From: VXYL01 sp965116935
GTDB taxonomy: Bacteria > Pseudomonadota > Gammaproteobacteria > Pseudomonadales > Azotimanducaceae
NCBI GenBank assembly: GCA_965116935.1
Contig: OZ220737.1
Span: 4,836,001-4,900,000, forward strand
DNA length: 64,000 bases
Direction of reading: 5' to 3'
This document shows, in pieces, positions 25,624 through 37,608 of the stretch (positions are counted from its first letter, which is position 1; each line of letters opens with the position of its first letter). The notes under the pieces were generated by a model. The model made no database searches, was not told where the DNA came from, and saw only the letters and a program-made list of their open reading frames with translations. The position numbers were made by a program, and so were the translations under genes.

Positions 25624-26430
25624 CTACCAAGACCTCTGCCCCGGTTCCGGGGGTTTTTCCGGAGGGCCGGCGAAGCACTGGGCGATGGCCATCCACTCGG
25701 CGGCCGGCTTGCCCTTAACGGTGAGGCTGGTGTCGGTGATGTTGCGGCCTTGGGTGACCACGTGGGCGAACTCCACGGCATCGCCCTCGATGAGGTGTTC
25801 TTCGCTCTCGTCGTTCCAAGTCCAAATGGTGCCGGACGGTGCCGTCAGGCGCACGTGGGGTGCCGGGGAGGGCACGGGCAGTTCACGATTGACGAAGGTC
25901 CAGCCCATCGTGCGCACGCCGATGTGGCAGATGTTGCGGATGCGGTCCGTGTTCTCGCGCGGCACTTGCAAGAGGTCGTAGATGTCCTGGCCGTGGGCCC
26001 AGGTTTCCATCTGACGGGCGGTGGCCATCATGCGGATGCCCATGTCGGGGCCGAACCACGGCGCCCGGAGGGTGGGATCTGCACGGTCGAGCGCGCCGCA
26101 GAGCTCGTCGAAGTACGACCGCCAGCGCTGCAGCAGGGCATCGCCCGTCAATGGCGGTTCGGCTGCCACACCGCCACGGGCCCGCTCGGCGGCCCAGCGG
26201 CGAAAGCCGTCCGGGTCCGTCACCGAGTGCACGGCCCAGCGATCCGCATCGTGCAGGTGCTGCACCACCCAGTTGACGGTGCGGCCCTTGAATGGCGTGG
26301 GGCGCTCCCACGCGTCGGCCGAGAGCGTTGCCAAGAGCCTGTGGAGCGCCTCGCCCTCCTCCCGAAGATCATCCACCTGTTGCAAGCCCAAGCCTCGTCT
26401 CCCGCGTTCGATGCGCTCGGAGTATGGCAT
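25624..26430 (-). CDS. TIGR03084-like maleylpyruvate isomerase/DinB-fold protein
   Basis: From the ATG ending at 26430 (MPYSERIERG) this protein is 268 residues. It resembles the TIGR03084 family of metal-binding proteins related to mycothiol-dependent maleylpyruvate isomerase and DinB. Features are DDLREEGEALHRLLATL, a histidine in VVQHLHDADRWAV, METWAHGQDIYD (about 140-151) as the second metal-site helix, and a C-terminal SCP2-like region (HLIEGDAVEFAHVVTQGRN). Its reaction is unknown. An upstream start at 26448 is possible. Confidence 0.8.
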   Translation of the reverse strand: MPYSERIERGRRGLGLQQVDDLREEGEALHRLLATLSADAWERPTPFKGRTVNWVVQHLHDADRWAVHSVTDPDGFRRWAAERARGGVAAEPPLTGDALLQRWRSYFDELCGALDRADPTLRAPWFGPDMGIRMMATARQMETWAHGQDIYDLLQVPRENTDRIRNICHIGVRTMGWTFVNRELPVPSPAPHVRLTAPSGTIWTWNDESEEHLIEGDAVEFAHVVTQGRNITDTSLTVKGKPAAEWMAIAQCFAGPPEKPPEPGQRSW

Positions 26431-26463
26431 CATCGTCGGCAAACACACCTCACGAGGCCCGTC

Positions 26464-26637
26464 GTGGCGCGGCCCGGACGAGTCGCATCATTCCTGCGCA
26501 GCGACGCCGTGGTTGCCTGCCTCGGCATCATGGGCGCTACGGCACTGGTGCTGATCGTCATGTTCCTGATCTCGTGGCAGCTCTACCGCGAGCGCTACGG
26601 ATGGTCGCTAGGAGATTACCTAGAGCTGTTCTTCTAG
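26464..26637 (+). CDS. Small single-pass membrane protein (57 aa)
   Basis: From the GTG at 26464 the frame encodes 57 residues with a basic N-terminus (ARPGRVASFLRSD), one hydrophobic helix (VACLGIMGATALVLIVMFLI, about 17-36) and a polar end rich in aromatic residues (LYRERYGWSLGDYLELFF). It is divergent from the TIGR03084 gene, whose start is about 33 bases away. The ribosome-binding site is weak. The support is the charge pattern and membrane segment, and I do not recognise a family. Confidence 0.45.
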   Translation: MARPGRVASFLRSDAVVACLGIMGATALVLIVMFLISWQLYRERYGWSLGDYLELFF

Positions 26638-26726
26638 CAGGTAAGTCGGACTTCAGACGGGCCTTTCTCACGCACTAGCGGGCGTTAGCGAGCCTCTTCG
26701 AACAAAGCGCCCCGGCAAACACCGAA

Positions 26727-26957
26727 GCCACAGTTCCTGCCATGCGAGGGCCTCTGGAGGGAGCCACAGTTCCTGCCATGCGAGAGCCTCTGGAGGGAGG
26801 GCGTCCCGCCCTCCAAGCGTGCCGAAGGCGCGCACGCAGCGGAGCCGGCCAAAGCCACCGCAAGCAAGCGTTCCAGACAACGCCAACAAGGCGCCAGCCC
26901 CGAGCAACGCCACCAAAAGCCAGCCCCTGCCATGCGAGGCCCTCCCTGGACGGAGGC
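26727..26957 (+). repeat. Family C repeat element, copy 2, with 36-base tandem duplication
   Basis: Two 36-base tandem units at 26727-26762 and 26763-26798, with one mismatch, carry the end of the element. The palindrome at 26792-26814 and the core at 26815-26930 follow and match copy 1 (11449-11580). The far end carries a different half-palindrome (26938-26957). No coding frame is present. Confidence 0.8.
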
Positions 26958-26979
26958 CCACAGGTGCCCCAGCAAGTGG

Positions 26980-27420
26980 TCAGACGCGAGTCAGGTTGGC
27001 GCGGTGCTCGAAGGAGACCGATTCGGCATCCGCGTCCTCGCCGGCCAATCCGCGACTCACGCCAATGGTGCGGCCGTGCCCCAAGAGCGTGGCGATGGTG
27101 TCGGAAATGGGGATGGACGCTTGGGCGCTGTTCACCGGCAACGTGCCGATGGCGAGCGGCTCGCCCTTGCCGCGCACCAGCCAGAGGCGATAGGCGGTGT
27201 CGCCTGTCGCCTTTGCCGTGACGGCACGCGCCGTCACCACGCCTTCTTCCAAGTTTGCACCTATGACCCAGAGCGGCTCCGCGTCCAGCGCCCCGACGAT
27301 GGCAACGTAATCCGGCCCCGGCGCAGTATCGGAGAAGTCGAGATTGGCGACGATGGCGAACAGCGCGCCGATGGTGGCGGCGATGCTCCAGCCCTGCCAG
27401 AAGCGCACGGACCCGAACAT
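26980..27420 (-). CDS. Anti-sigma-factor-like membrane protein (RskA C-terminal type)
   Basis: From the ATG ending at 27420 the product is 146 residues: a hydrophobic helix (WSIAATIGALFAIVANL, about 9-25), then an extracytoplasmic domain like the C-terminal half of anti-sigma-K/RskA-type proteins (YVAIVGALDAEPLWVIGANL; YRLWLVRGKGEPLAIGTLPV). The N-terminal sigma-binding domain normally found before the helix is absent. The frame stays open to a TTG at 27594, but that stretch shows no such domain and would overlap the start of the divergent nfeD. It may be a truncated gene or a degraded anti-sigma factor. No sigma gene is next to it. Confidence 0.6.
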   Translation of the reverse strand: MFGSVRFWQGWSIAATIGALFAIVANLDFSDTAPGPDYVAIVGALDAEPLWVIGANLEEGVVTARAVTAKATGDTAYRLWLVRGKGEPLAIGTLPVNSAQASIPISDTIATLLGHGRTIGVSRGLAGEDADAESVSFEHRANLTRV

Positions 27421-27614
27421 GCCCGTCGTTTGCTCTGCTTGTTCCAAGGGAAGGTCCTCAACGGCCGATTCGCGAAGGCGCGAAACATACCAGCGAGGCG
27501 ACAGAATCGCCACCACGCGGGCGGCTCTCGAGGCTGCAGCGCCTTGGTATTTGCCCGGCGCGTATTCCTTGGCTGCTACACTGCCGCCGTTCAAGGGTGG
27601 CGGAGAAGATGGCC

Positions 27615-28073
27615 ATGCCGTGGTGGGGTTGGCTCATTCTGGGCGCGGTTCTTGCCGGGGTCGAATTGACCGCGGCGGACCTCGCCTTCTACTTCATCTT
27701 TCTGGGCGTCTCGGCCATCGTCGTGGGGCTTGCAGAGCTCGCCGGCGCCGACCTTCCGCTGTGGGGCCAGTGGCTCGCGTTCGCTGGCATCTCGCTCTCC
27801 TCCATGGTGCTGTTCCGCAGGCGCGTCTACGAAAAGCTGAAGGGCGATGCGCCAGGCTTTGACAGCACGCCGGCCGGAGAGGTGATCGAGGTCACCGAGG
27901 CCGTGGGCGTGGGTGAGCGCACGCGCGTGCAACTGCGCGGCTCAGAGTGGAACGCCACCAATGTGGGCAAGGCGCCCATCGCCGCCGGTGGTTCCGCCCG
28001 CGTCGTGGGGCCGCGCGGCGCCGGTCTCGACATCGAGCCGCTCGCGCAACTTGACCAGCAACAAGGAGGTTAG
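27615..28073 (+). CDS. NfeD family membrane protein
   Basis: This short-form NfeD protein of 152 residues has hydrophobic helices (WWGWLILGAVLAGVEL; FYFIFLGVSAIVVGLAEL; WLAFAGISLSSMVLF) and a C-terminal OB-fold (about 90-150). NfeD proteins work with SPFH/stomatin proteins in membrane quality control, and a stomatin gene follows after 3 bases. The ATG at 27615 is chosen because GGAG at 27602 is then 9 bases upstream. Starts at 27597 and 27609 are also open. Confidence 0.88.
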   Translation: MPWWGWLILGAVLAGVELTAADLAFYFIFLGVSAIVVGLAELAGADLPLWGQWLAFAGISLSSMVLFRRRVYEKLKGDAPGFDSTPAGEVIEVTEAVGVGERTRVQLRGSEWNATNVGKAPIAAGGSARVVGPRGAGLDIEPLAQLDQQQGG

Positions 28074-28076
28074 AAG

Positions 28077-29018
28077 TTGGATACCCTGATCGTCGCCGGC
28101 GTCCTCGCCATCCTCGCCATCATCATCATCGTCAAGACGGCGGTCGTCGTGCCGCAGCAGAACGCCTATGTGATCGAGTCCCTTGGCCGCTACGCGCGCA
28201 CGCTGCGGGCGGGGTTCCACATTCTGGTGCCGTTTCTGGACCGTGTGGCCTACAAGCACACATTGAAGGAGCAGGCGGTGGACGTGCCGGAGCAGCTCTG
28301 CATCACCTCCGACAACGTGCAGGTGGGTGTCGATGGCGTGCTCTACCTGCAGATCATGGACGCCCAGGCGGCGTCCTATGGCATCGCCGACTACCTCTTT
28401 GCCATCACCCAGCTCGCCCAGACGACCCTGCGCAGCGAGATCGGCAAGATCGAGCTCGACAAGACCTTCGAGGAACGCGGCCACATTAACCTGCGCGTGG
28501 TGGAGGAGCTCGACCGCGCCTCCGATCCTTGGGGCGTGAAGGTGCTGCGCTACGAAATCCAGAACATCAACCCGCCGGTCGATGTGGTGTCCGCGATGGA
28601 GAAGCAGATGCGCGCCGAGCGCGAGAAGCGCGCCACGATCCTGCAATCCGAAGGCGAGCGCGATGCCCGCATCAACGAAGCGGAGGGCGAGAAGCAGCAG
28701 GTCATCAAGCAGTCCGAAGCCACGAGGGAGCAGCAAATCAATGAGGCGCAAGGCGAGGCAGCGGCAATTCTGGCCATCGCCGAAGCCACCGCCGCTGGCC
28801 TGACCAAGGTCGCCGACGCGCTCAACGCCGACGGCGGCGACAAGGCCATGCAACTGCGGGTGGCGGAGAACTACCTCGAGCGCTTCGGCAGCCTCGCCAA
28901 GGAAGGCAACACCCTCATCGTGCCGGCCAACCTAAGCGACATGACCTCGATGATCGGTGCCGCCACGCGTGTTCTGGATGCCACGAAGGGGGCTGGCGAG
29001 GAACGGGGGAGTCGATAG
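28077..29018 (+). CDS. qmcA: SPFH/Band 7 paraslipin (QmcA-like)
   Basis: This 313-residue membrane-anchored SPFH protein starts at a TTG (28077) with a strong AAGGAGGT at 28063-28070. The N-terminal helix (LIVAGVLAILAIIIIV) is followed by the SPFH domain (VVVPQQNAYVIESLGRYART; VPFLDRVAYKHTLKEQAVDV) and a long alpha-helical coiled coil (about 175-250, rich in E, Q, A and R) that drives oligomer rings. It is paired with nfeD, the standard arrangement, and probably forms a membrane microdomain complex with it. Confidence 0.95.
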   Translation: MDTLIVAGVLAILAIIIIVKTAVVVPQQNAYVIESLGRYARTLRAGFHILVPFLDRVAYKHTLKEQAVDVPEQLCITSDNVQVGVDGVLYLQIMDAQAASYGIADYLFAITQLAQTTLRSEIGKIELDKTFEERGHINLRVVEELDRASDPWGVKVLRYEIQNINPPVDVVSAMEKQMRAEREKRATILQSEGERDARINEAEGEKQQVIKQSEATREQQINEAQGEAAAILAIAEATAAGLTKVADALNADGGDKAMQLRVAENYLERFGSLAKEGNTLIVPANLSDMTSMIGAATRVLDATKGAGEERGSR

Positions 29019-29039
29019 GCTCCCCTAGGGAAGCACGCC

Positions 29040-29534
29040 TCAGCCCAGCCGGGCGTTCCACTCCTCCACGCGAGCGCTCTTCGCCGCGAGCAGGGCGTCA
29101 ACCTCCCCGCTGATGGCGATGGACTCGATGCGGTCGCCCTGGCCGATGGCATTCACCACCGCCTGATCCGCGCCGTCCACCACCTCGCCGAAGATGGTGT
29201 GGGCATCGTCGAGCCAAGGCGTTGCAACATGGGTGATGAAGAATTGCGAGCCGTTGGTGCCCGGCCCCGCATTCGCCATCGACAGGCGCCCGGGCCGGTC
29301 GTGGCGCAACTCCGGCGTGAACTCGTCCTCGAACTGATAGCCGGGGCCGCCGGTCCCCGTGCCGCTAGGACACCCGCCCTGAATCATGAAATTGTCGATC
29401 ACGCGGTGGAAGACGAGGTCATCGTAGTAACCGCGCGAAGCAAGGTTGACGAAGTTGGCCACCGTCACCGGAGCGTGGTCGGGAAAAAGGCCCACCCGGA
29501 TGTCCCCTTTCTCGGTCGTGATCGTTGCCTGCAT
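29040..29534 (-). CDS. ppiB: Peptidyl-prolyl cis-trans isomerase, cyclophilin type
   Basis: This cytoplasmic cyclophilin of 164 residues (no signal peptide) catalyses proline isomerisation. The core is intact: FVNLASRGYYDDLVFHRVID, FMIQGGCPSGTGTGGPGY, the active-site MANAGPGTNGSQFFIT and the substrate loop WLDDAHTIFGEVVDG. The ATG ending at 29534 is preceded by GAGGGG. A start 27 bases further upstream is possible. It is convergent with the paraslipin gene. Confidence 0.95.
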   Translation of the reverse strand: MQATITTEKGDIRVGLFPDHAPVTVANFVNLASRGYYDDLVFHRVIDNFMIQGGCPSGTGTGGPGYQFEDEFTPELRHDRPGRLSMANAGPGTNGSQFFITHVATPWLDDAHTIFGEVVDGADQAVVNAIGQGDRIESIAISGEVDALLAAKSARVEEWNARLG

Positions 29535-29588
29535 GGATTGCCCCTCGGTTGAAGCCGACATTCTACCAGCCTGTCGGACCTCGCTGCG

Positions 29589-29675
29589 CTAGCCATAGCT
29601 GCGAGCGAGCGCGAGCACGAAGGCCAGCAGTTCGCGCCAGCGAACTGCCGACACGCCCTACAGGGCGCGCTAGCG
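29589..29675. repeat. Family D repeat with CTAG ends
   Basis: The sequence from CTAGCC at 29589 to GCTAGC at about 29670-29675 is rich in short palindromes (GCGAGCGAGCGCGAGC; GTTCGCGCCAGCGAAC). The left 42 bases recur inverted at 38423-38464, and the right part recurs inverted at 34405-34450. It lies between ppiB and the next operon and is non-coding. Confidence 0.65.
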
Positions 29676-29764
29676 GCGAAGAGGCTTCAGGGTTTGAGTT
29701 TCCTTGTCCATGCGCAACCGGCGTAAACTAGCCGCCTGAAGCTGTGCCGCCCGAGGACACGACC

Positions 29765-30064
29765 ATGAAGCAAGCAACACTCGATCAAGCAAAGCGAGTG
29801 ATCGACGAAGCGCTCCGCGATTACCTGCACGAAGTCCCGTTCGTAAAGATCGCGGTCTTCCCCGAACTCGGCGAAGACGACGAGGAATTCCTTTGGGTGA
29901 AGGCGGTTTACGAGGGAGGACTCGGAACGATTGACACTCTCAGATCCGTCAGGGTCATCGGATATGTCCGATCGAAGCTCGATGAGGTCGATGTGGAGGC
30001 TTTCCCGGTCATCTCGTACATCTCCAAGTCCGACTTCACGGCGAAGGAACTTGCCGCCCTTTGA
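29765..30064 (+). CDS. Hypothetical protein paired with HEPN-like gene (possible antitoxin)
   Basis: This 99-residue acidic protein, with a GAGG 8 bases before the ATG, has a mixed alpha/beta pattern (FVKIAVFPELGEDDEEFLWV, then LRSVRVIGYVRSKLDEVDVE). I do not know its family. The next gene starts inside its 3' end and encodes a HEPN-like protein. A small acidic protein coupled to a HEPN protein is the usual order of an antitoxin and RNase toxin pair, but no activity can be read from the sequence. Confidence 0.7.
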   Translation: MKQATLDQAKRVIDEALRDYLHEVPFVKIAVFPELGEDDEEFLWVKAVYEGGLGTIDTLRSVRVIGYVRSKLDEVDVEAFPVISYISKSDFTAKELAAL

Positions 30065-30520
30065 CTATCTGCGGGCGGCTCGATATTTGGCGGATGCCAA
30101 TTCACGCCGGCCACGCCAGGTCGACCTGCGTCGCGCCGTGAGCTCGACCTACTACGCTATGTTCCACTGTCTGGCACGGAACTGCGCCGACCTGCTCGCT
30201 CGCACCGGATCTGGCCGAAATGCGGCCGCATGGCGCCAAACCTATCGGGCGCTCCAGCACGGCACGGTCAGGTCCCGCTGCCAGGACCAAGTTGCCATGC
30301 AATCGTTCACGCCCGGCGTCCGCGACTTCGGCGACCTATTCGTCGAAATGCAGCAAAAGCGCCATTCGGCCGACTACGACCCCTCTGAACGCTTCAAGAA
30401 GTCGGACGTGGTAGGTGACATAGACCGGGTTCAAGACATCATCGCCCAGTTCTCCACAGTACCTGCAGGCGACCGGCGTGCGTTCGCCATCTACGTGCTC
30501 TTGGTGCGTCGCCAGTCTTG

Positions 30521-30521
<1 letters not shown>
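30051..30521 (+). CDS. HEPN-like protein (possible toxin)
   Basis: From the TTG at 30051 (GAAGGA at 30043-30048) this is a 156-residue helical protein. The segment VDLRRAVSSTYYAMFHCLAR (about 24-43), followed by WRQTYRALQHGTV (about 63-75), matches the pattern of small HEPN-domain proteins, where an R-x-x-x-H pair (here RALQH) can form an RNase site. It overlaps the upstream gene by 14 bases. Its own stop overlaps the metH start (TGATG). The toxin role is inferred from context. Confidence 0.7.
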
Positions 30522-34168
<3,647 letters not shown>

Positions 34169-34264
34169 GACATGTTCACACTAGCGTGCCGGTCACCGAG
34201 AACCAGCTGAATCAAGCGGCGACAGCTACCAAAGTCCTAGCGACAACCGATCGAGACGATGCGG

Positions 34265-34382
34265 CCTTTGGAGGGAAGGCATTCTGCCTTCCCTGGCGCC
34301 GACAGGCGCCTTTCCTTTGTCGGCCTCCGGCCCGTGCGCCTAACGGCGCACGAGGGAAGGCAGGATGCCTTCCCTCCAAAGG
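34265..34382. repeat. REPIN-like element, GGAGGGAAGGC family, copy 2
   Basis: The arms at 34265-34294 and 34353-34382 are 30-base inverted repeats with one mismatch and are nearly identical to those at 25470-25590. The inside contains the hairpin GGCGCCGACAGGCGCC and a different loop from copy 1. Conserved arms around a variable inside indicate that the arms define the element. Confidence 0.8.
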
Positions 34383-34404
34383 CCCCGCGTCGTCAAGTCC
34401 GACT

Positions 34405-34450
34405 GGCCCTGAAGGGCGCGTCGGCAGTTCGCTGGTGCGAACTGCTAGCC
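34405..34450. repeat. Family D repeat, partial inverted copy
   Basis: GGGCGCGTCGGCAGTTCGCTG, followed by the matching half-palindrome, is the inverted counterpart of 29625-29668. It immediately follows the REPIN at 34265-34382. Nothing coding lies between metH and the phosphodiesterase gene. Confidence 0.55.
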
Positions 34451-34537
34451 ACCCTGAAGGAACTAGGCCAAGACGGCTGCGCCGCACTCGTGGGATTGCT
34501 GTAAGGTGGTTGGTTGGCGAAGGACACGCTGGCACCG

Positions 34538-35119
34538 ATGCGCATTGGGCTGATTTCCGATTCCCACATCTCTCGCCGCGGCGAGCTGTGGCCGCAGGTG
34601 TTCGACGCCTTCCAAGGGGTGGACGCCATCCTCCATGCCGGCGATCTGTGGTCGCCGGTGCTGCTCGACGAACTCGCGGCCATCGCGCCAGTGTGGGCGG
34701 CACGCGGCAACGGGGACATGCACGTCACCGACGCGCGGGTCGAAGACACTTGGGTGCTCGATTTCCAGGGCGTGAGCGTCGCCATGATCCACGACTTCCC
34801 TTCGCCGGAGCGCGCAAGCCCCGAAATCCTGGCGCGGCGCACGGAGCAGCGCTTCCCCGGCGCGACGCCGGATGTCGTGCTCTATGGCCACACCCACATC
34901 GAGGAGGCCACGGGTGTTGAGGGCGTGCTCTACGTCAATCCCGGCTCTCCTACCCTGCCCTACAACAAGTCGCTGCGCCTCGGCAGCATCGGCTTCCTCC
35001 ACATCGAGACGGACCGGGTGCTGGCAGAACTGCACCAGCTAACCGAAACCGGCAGCGCGCCGATGCATCAGGCAGAGGTTCCCCGCCGCTCCTTGGAACT
35101 CGCCGCCGGCGCCGGCTGA
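34538..35119 (+). CDS. Metallophosphoesterase, YfcE/MJ0936 type
   Basis: This 193-residue calcineurin-like phosphodiesterase has the metal-binding motifs in order: ISDSH (D-x-H, about 5-9), ILHAGDLW (GD), RGNGD (GN[HD]), and YGHTH (GHTH, about 112-116). NPGS follows, as in YfcE. Such enzymes cleave small phosphodiesters, and the physiological substrate is not known. The ATG at 34538 is chosen to match the family N-terminus (MRIGLISDSH). A TTG at 34514 has a better-placed ribosome-binding site and adds 8 residues. Confidence 0.9.
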   Translation: MRIGLISDSHISRRGELWPQVFDAFQGVDAILHAGDLWSPVLLDELAAIAPVWAARGNGDMHVTDARVEDTWVLDFQGVSVAMIHDFPSPERASPEILARRTEQRFPGATPDVVLYGHTHIEEATGVEGVLYVNPGSPTLPYNKSLRLGSIGFLHIETDRVLAELHQLTETGSAPMHQAEVPRRSLELAAGAG

Positions 35120-35158
35120 GGTGGAACGCGGCTTTACGCAACACGGAGGTCTGCGACA

Positions 35159-35851
35159 GTGACCGACGCAAGAACGGCCCTCAAGGAGGACCTTGCCCGC
35201 GGCTATCGCATCTTCGGCGCTCTCGGCTGGGGCGACCTTGGCGATGGGCACATCAGCGGTCGCGATCCGGAACGTCGCGATTGCTTCTGGCTGCTTCGCT
35301 ACGGCGTGCCGTTTCCAGAGGCGACGACAGACGATCTCGTGCTGGTAGGTCCCGAAGGCGAGCTCGTCGAAGGCAACGGCGACATCAACCGCCCTGGCTT
35401 CTACATCCACCAGCCGATCCTCGCCGCCCGCGCCGATGTGGTGAGTGCGGCACACACCCACACTCAGTGGGGAACGCCGTTCTGCGCCGAGGTACGCCCG
35501 ATCGAGCCGATCACACAGGAAGCCTGCATCTTCTTCGAGAACGCGGCGCTGTTCGACGACGAGGAAGTGCAGGTTCAGGGGCTCGACGCCGGCGCTCGCT
35601 TGGCACAAAGCCTCGGTCGCAATAGGGCGCTGCTGCTGCGCAACCACGGCCCGCTCACGGTCGGTGCCAGCGTCGCCGAGTCGGTGGTGTGGTTCGCAAT
35701 GCTCGAACGGGTCGCGGAAGCACATTTGAAGGCGACGAACCCGCGCCCGATTTCCCCAGCCGCTGCGCGATTTGCCCGCGACGACCTCACCCGCGAGGGC
35801 ACTGCGCGTTCCGTGTTCGAGTTTCTCGGCCGCCACCACCGCGTTTGGTGA
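35159..35851 (+). CDS. Class II aldolase/adducin family protein
   Basis: This 230-residue protein starts at a GTG with CGGAGGT at 35144-35150. Family features are GWGDLGDGHISGRDPE (about 23-38), the zinc histidines in AAHTHTQWG (about 97-105) and the third histidine in LLLRNHGPLTVG (about 157-168). Members act as fuculose- or rhamnulose-phosphate aldolases, epimerases or decarboxylases. The substrate here is not predictable. It follows the phosphodiesterase gene by 39 bases. Confidence 0.88.
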   Translation: MTDARTALKEDLARGYRIFGALGWGDLGDGHISGRDPERRDCFWLLRYGVPFPEATTDDLVLVGPEGELVEGNGDINRPGFYIHQPILAARADVVSAAHTHTQWGTPFCAEVRPIEPITQEACIFFENAALFDDEEVQVQGLDAGARLAQSLGRNRALLLRNHGPLTVGASVAESVVWFAMLERVAEAHLKATNPRPISPAAARFARDDLTREGTARSVFEFLGRHHRVW

Positions 35852-35895
35852 AACACTTCGCCTAATCGCGAGTGGTGGAGTGCGTTCGCCCCGTC

Positions 35896-36600
35896 TCAAT
35901 CCGCCAACTTCACATCGATCACGGCCGCCCCATGTTCATTCTCGGACACGCGAGTTCTGAAGACTTTGGGCTTCGACTTGACGAGTGCGGAGAGTTGTCG
36001 GTGACCAAAACTGCGTGGATCGAACGCTGGGTCGAGCTTGCGGACGACCACGCCTACGGCACCAAGAAACGCCCATCCGTCATCCTGTGCCGTGGCAGAA
36101 ACGGCTTGCCGAACTACCTTCGTCCATTCGTCGTTCTCGCCCGGGGCCTCCCCGGCATCTTGTTCGCTGCAGAGGTTCGTGGTGAGTGCGAAGACATCGC
36201 ATGCATTAACGAACGCCTTTGGCGTCTGGGGTTCGCCTATGCCCATCACAAACAGGCCGTGCTCACGGATACGAGTGGCTAGGCGAGTAAAGTCGCTGTC
36301 GCTCGACACAATGCAGAAACCATCGATTCTCCCCGAGTGCAGTAAGTCCATTGCGTCGATGATCAACGCACTATCGGTCGCGTTCTTGCCGGTCGTGTAC
36401 CGGAACTGCTGCTGAGGCTGGAACGCGTGGTCCTGCAGCGCGACCTTCCACCCGGCCATGTTTGGTGTCGTCCAGTCGCCATAGATACGTCGTACCGCAA
36501 TGGTGCCGTACCTGACGGCCTCTGCGAGGATCGGTTCGACGAGGGAGGGGCGGGCGTTGTCACCATCAACGAGCAACGCCATGCCTGTGCGTTCGGACAT
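35896..36600 (-). CDS. NYN-domain (LabA/DUF88) protein with C-terminal LOTUS domain
   Basis: This 234-residue predicted RNA-processing protein has a NYN (PIN-like) domain over about 1-140 with the acidic active-site pattern: LLVDGDN (about 9-15), TDSALIIDAMDLL (about 75-87) and IVSSDSDFT (about 97-105). The C-terminal 80 residues (VVRQAVSATAQDDGWAFLGA, then FDPRSFGHRQLSALV) fit an OST-HTH/LOTUS RNA-binding domain. It is convergent with the aldolase gene. Confidence 0.88.
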   Translation of the reverse strand: MSERTGMALLVDGDNARPSLVEPILAEAVRYGTIAVRRIYGDWTTPNMAGWKVALQDHAFQPQQQFRYTTGKNATDSALIIDAMDLLHSGRIDGFCIVSSDSDFTRLATRIREHGLFVMGIGEPQTPKAFVNACDVFALTTNLCSEQDAGEAPGENDEWTKVVRQAVSATAQDDGWAFLGAVGVVVRKLDPAFDPRSFGHRQLSALVKSKPKVFRTRVSENEHGAAVIDVKLAD

Positions 36601-36684
36601 CGTAAACCGCTTTGCCGACTACCGTGCAAATAGCATACACCCCTATACTGCCGCAGACGCCGGCACGGCTTGGAGGAAATGACG

Positions 36685-37578
36685 ATGCCCAGCGAAGAGA
36701 TGCAAGCCGCCGTCCAGGCCATGCGCGACGCGCCGAGCCCCACCGATGGGGGTGGCGACATCCACGCCATGCGTCGCAACATGGAGGACATGGCCACGCT
36801 CACGCCGGTTCCGGACGACATCTCCCAGCGCGACATGGACGCCGGCGGCATCCCCGCAAGGCACGTCAGCGCCGCCGACGTGCGCGACGACCGAGGCGTG
36901 CTCTACTTCCACGGCGGCGGCTACGTGATGGGCTCGCTCAACACCCACACCGAACTCATGGGGCGCATTTCGGGCGCCTGCCGGGCACCGGTGCTCGGCA
37001 TCGACTATCGCCTCGCGCCGGAACATCCCTACCCGGCAGCGGTGGAAGATGCGGTAGCGAGCTACGACCGCCTGCGCGATCGGGGCATCGCACCCGGCCA
37101 GATCGTCATCGCGGGAGACTCCGCCGGCGGCGGCCTCACACTCGCTTGCCTCCTCGCGCTCAAGGAGCAGGGCAAGCCGCAACCGGCCGGCGCCGTGCTG
37201 CTGTCCCCCTGGACCGACCTCACCGCATCGGGCGAAAGCGTCCGCACACGGGCCAACGCAGACCCCATGATCGACGGTGGCGTGCTCGTGCCCATGGCCG
37301 GCCTGTATTGCGGCGACACTCCCTCGGCCACTCCCGGCGTTTCCCCGCTCTTCGGTGATCTGGCCGGGCTACCGCCTCTCCTGATTCAGGTGGGCGACTT
37401 CGAAGTGCTGCTCGACGATTCCACTCGCCTTGAGGAGCGGGCCAAGGAAGCTGGCGTCGATGTGGAGCTAGAGGTGTTCGACGGCGCCTTCCACGTCTTC
37501 CAGCACAATCCGAACCTGCCGGAGTCTGCCCAAGCGCTGGCCGCCATTGGCGTGTTCTTCGACCGCGTCACCGGCTGA
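36685..37578 (+). CDS. Alpha/beta hydrolase, hormone-sensitive lipase family
   Basis: This 297-residue esterase has the HSL oxyanion motif YFHGGGYVMGS (about 74-84), the nucleophile GDSAGGG (about 147-153), and the acid and histidine of the triad in the C-terminal part (VGDFEVLLDDS; GAFHVFQ). The substrate is probably a short-chain ester or lactone. The ATG at 36685 is preferred because TTGGAGGAA at 36670-36678 is then well spaced. The next gene starts 30 bases after its stop. Confidence 0.92.
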   Translation: MPSEEMQAAVQAMRDAPSPTDGGGDIHAMRRNMEDMATLTPVPDDISQRDMDAGGIPARHVSAADVRDDRGVLYFHGGGYVMGSLNTHTELMGRISGACRAPVLGIDYRLAPEHPYPAAVEDAVASYDRLRDRGIAPGQIVIAGDSAGGGLTLACLLALKEQGKPQPAGAVLLSPWTDLTASGESVRTRANADPMIDGGVLVPMAGLYCGDTPSATPGVSPLFGDLAGLPPLLIQVGDFEVLLDDSTRLEERAKEAGVDVELEVFDGAFHVFQHNPNLPESAQALAAIGVFFDRVTG

Positions 37579-37608
37579 CTCCAAAAAAGGGGCGGCAAGG
37601 GAACCACG

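Noticed and set aside
27421..27594. Longer start (TTG at 27594) for the anti-sigma-like gene
   Set aside because: It would leave no space for the divergent nfeD promoter, and the added residues show no anti-sigma domain.
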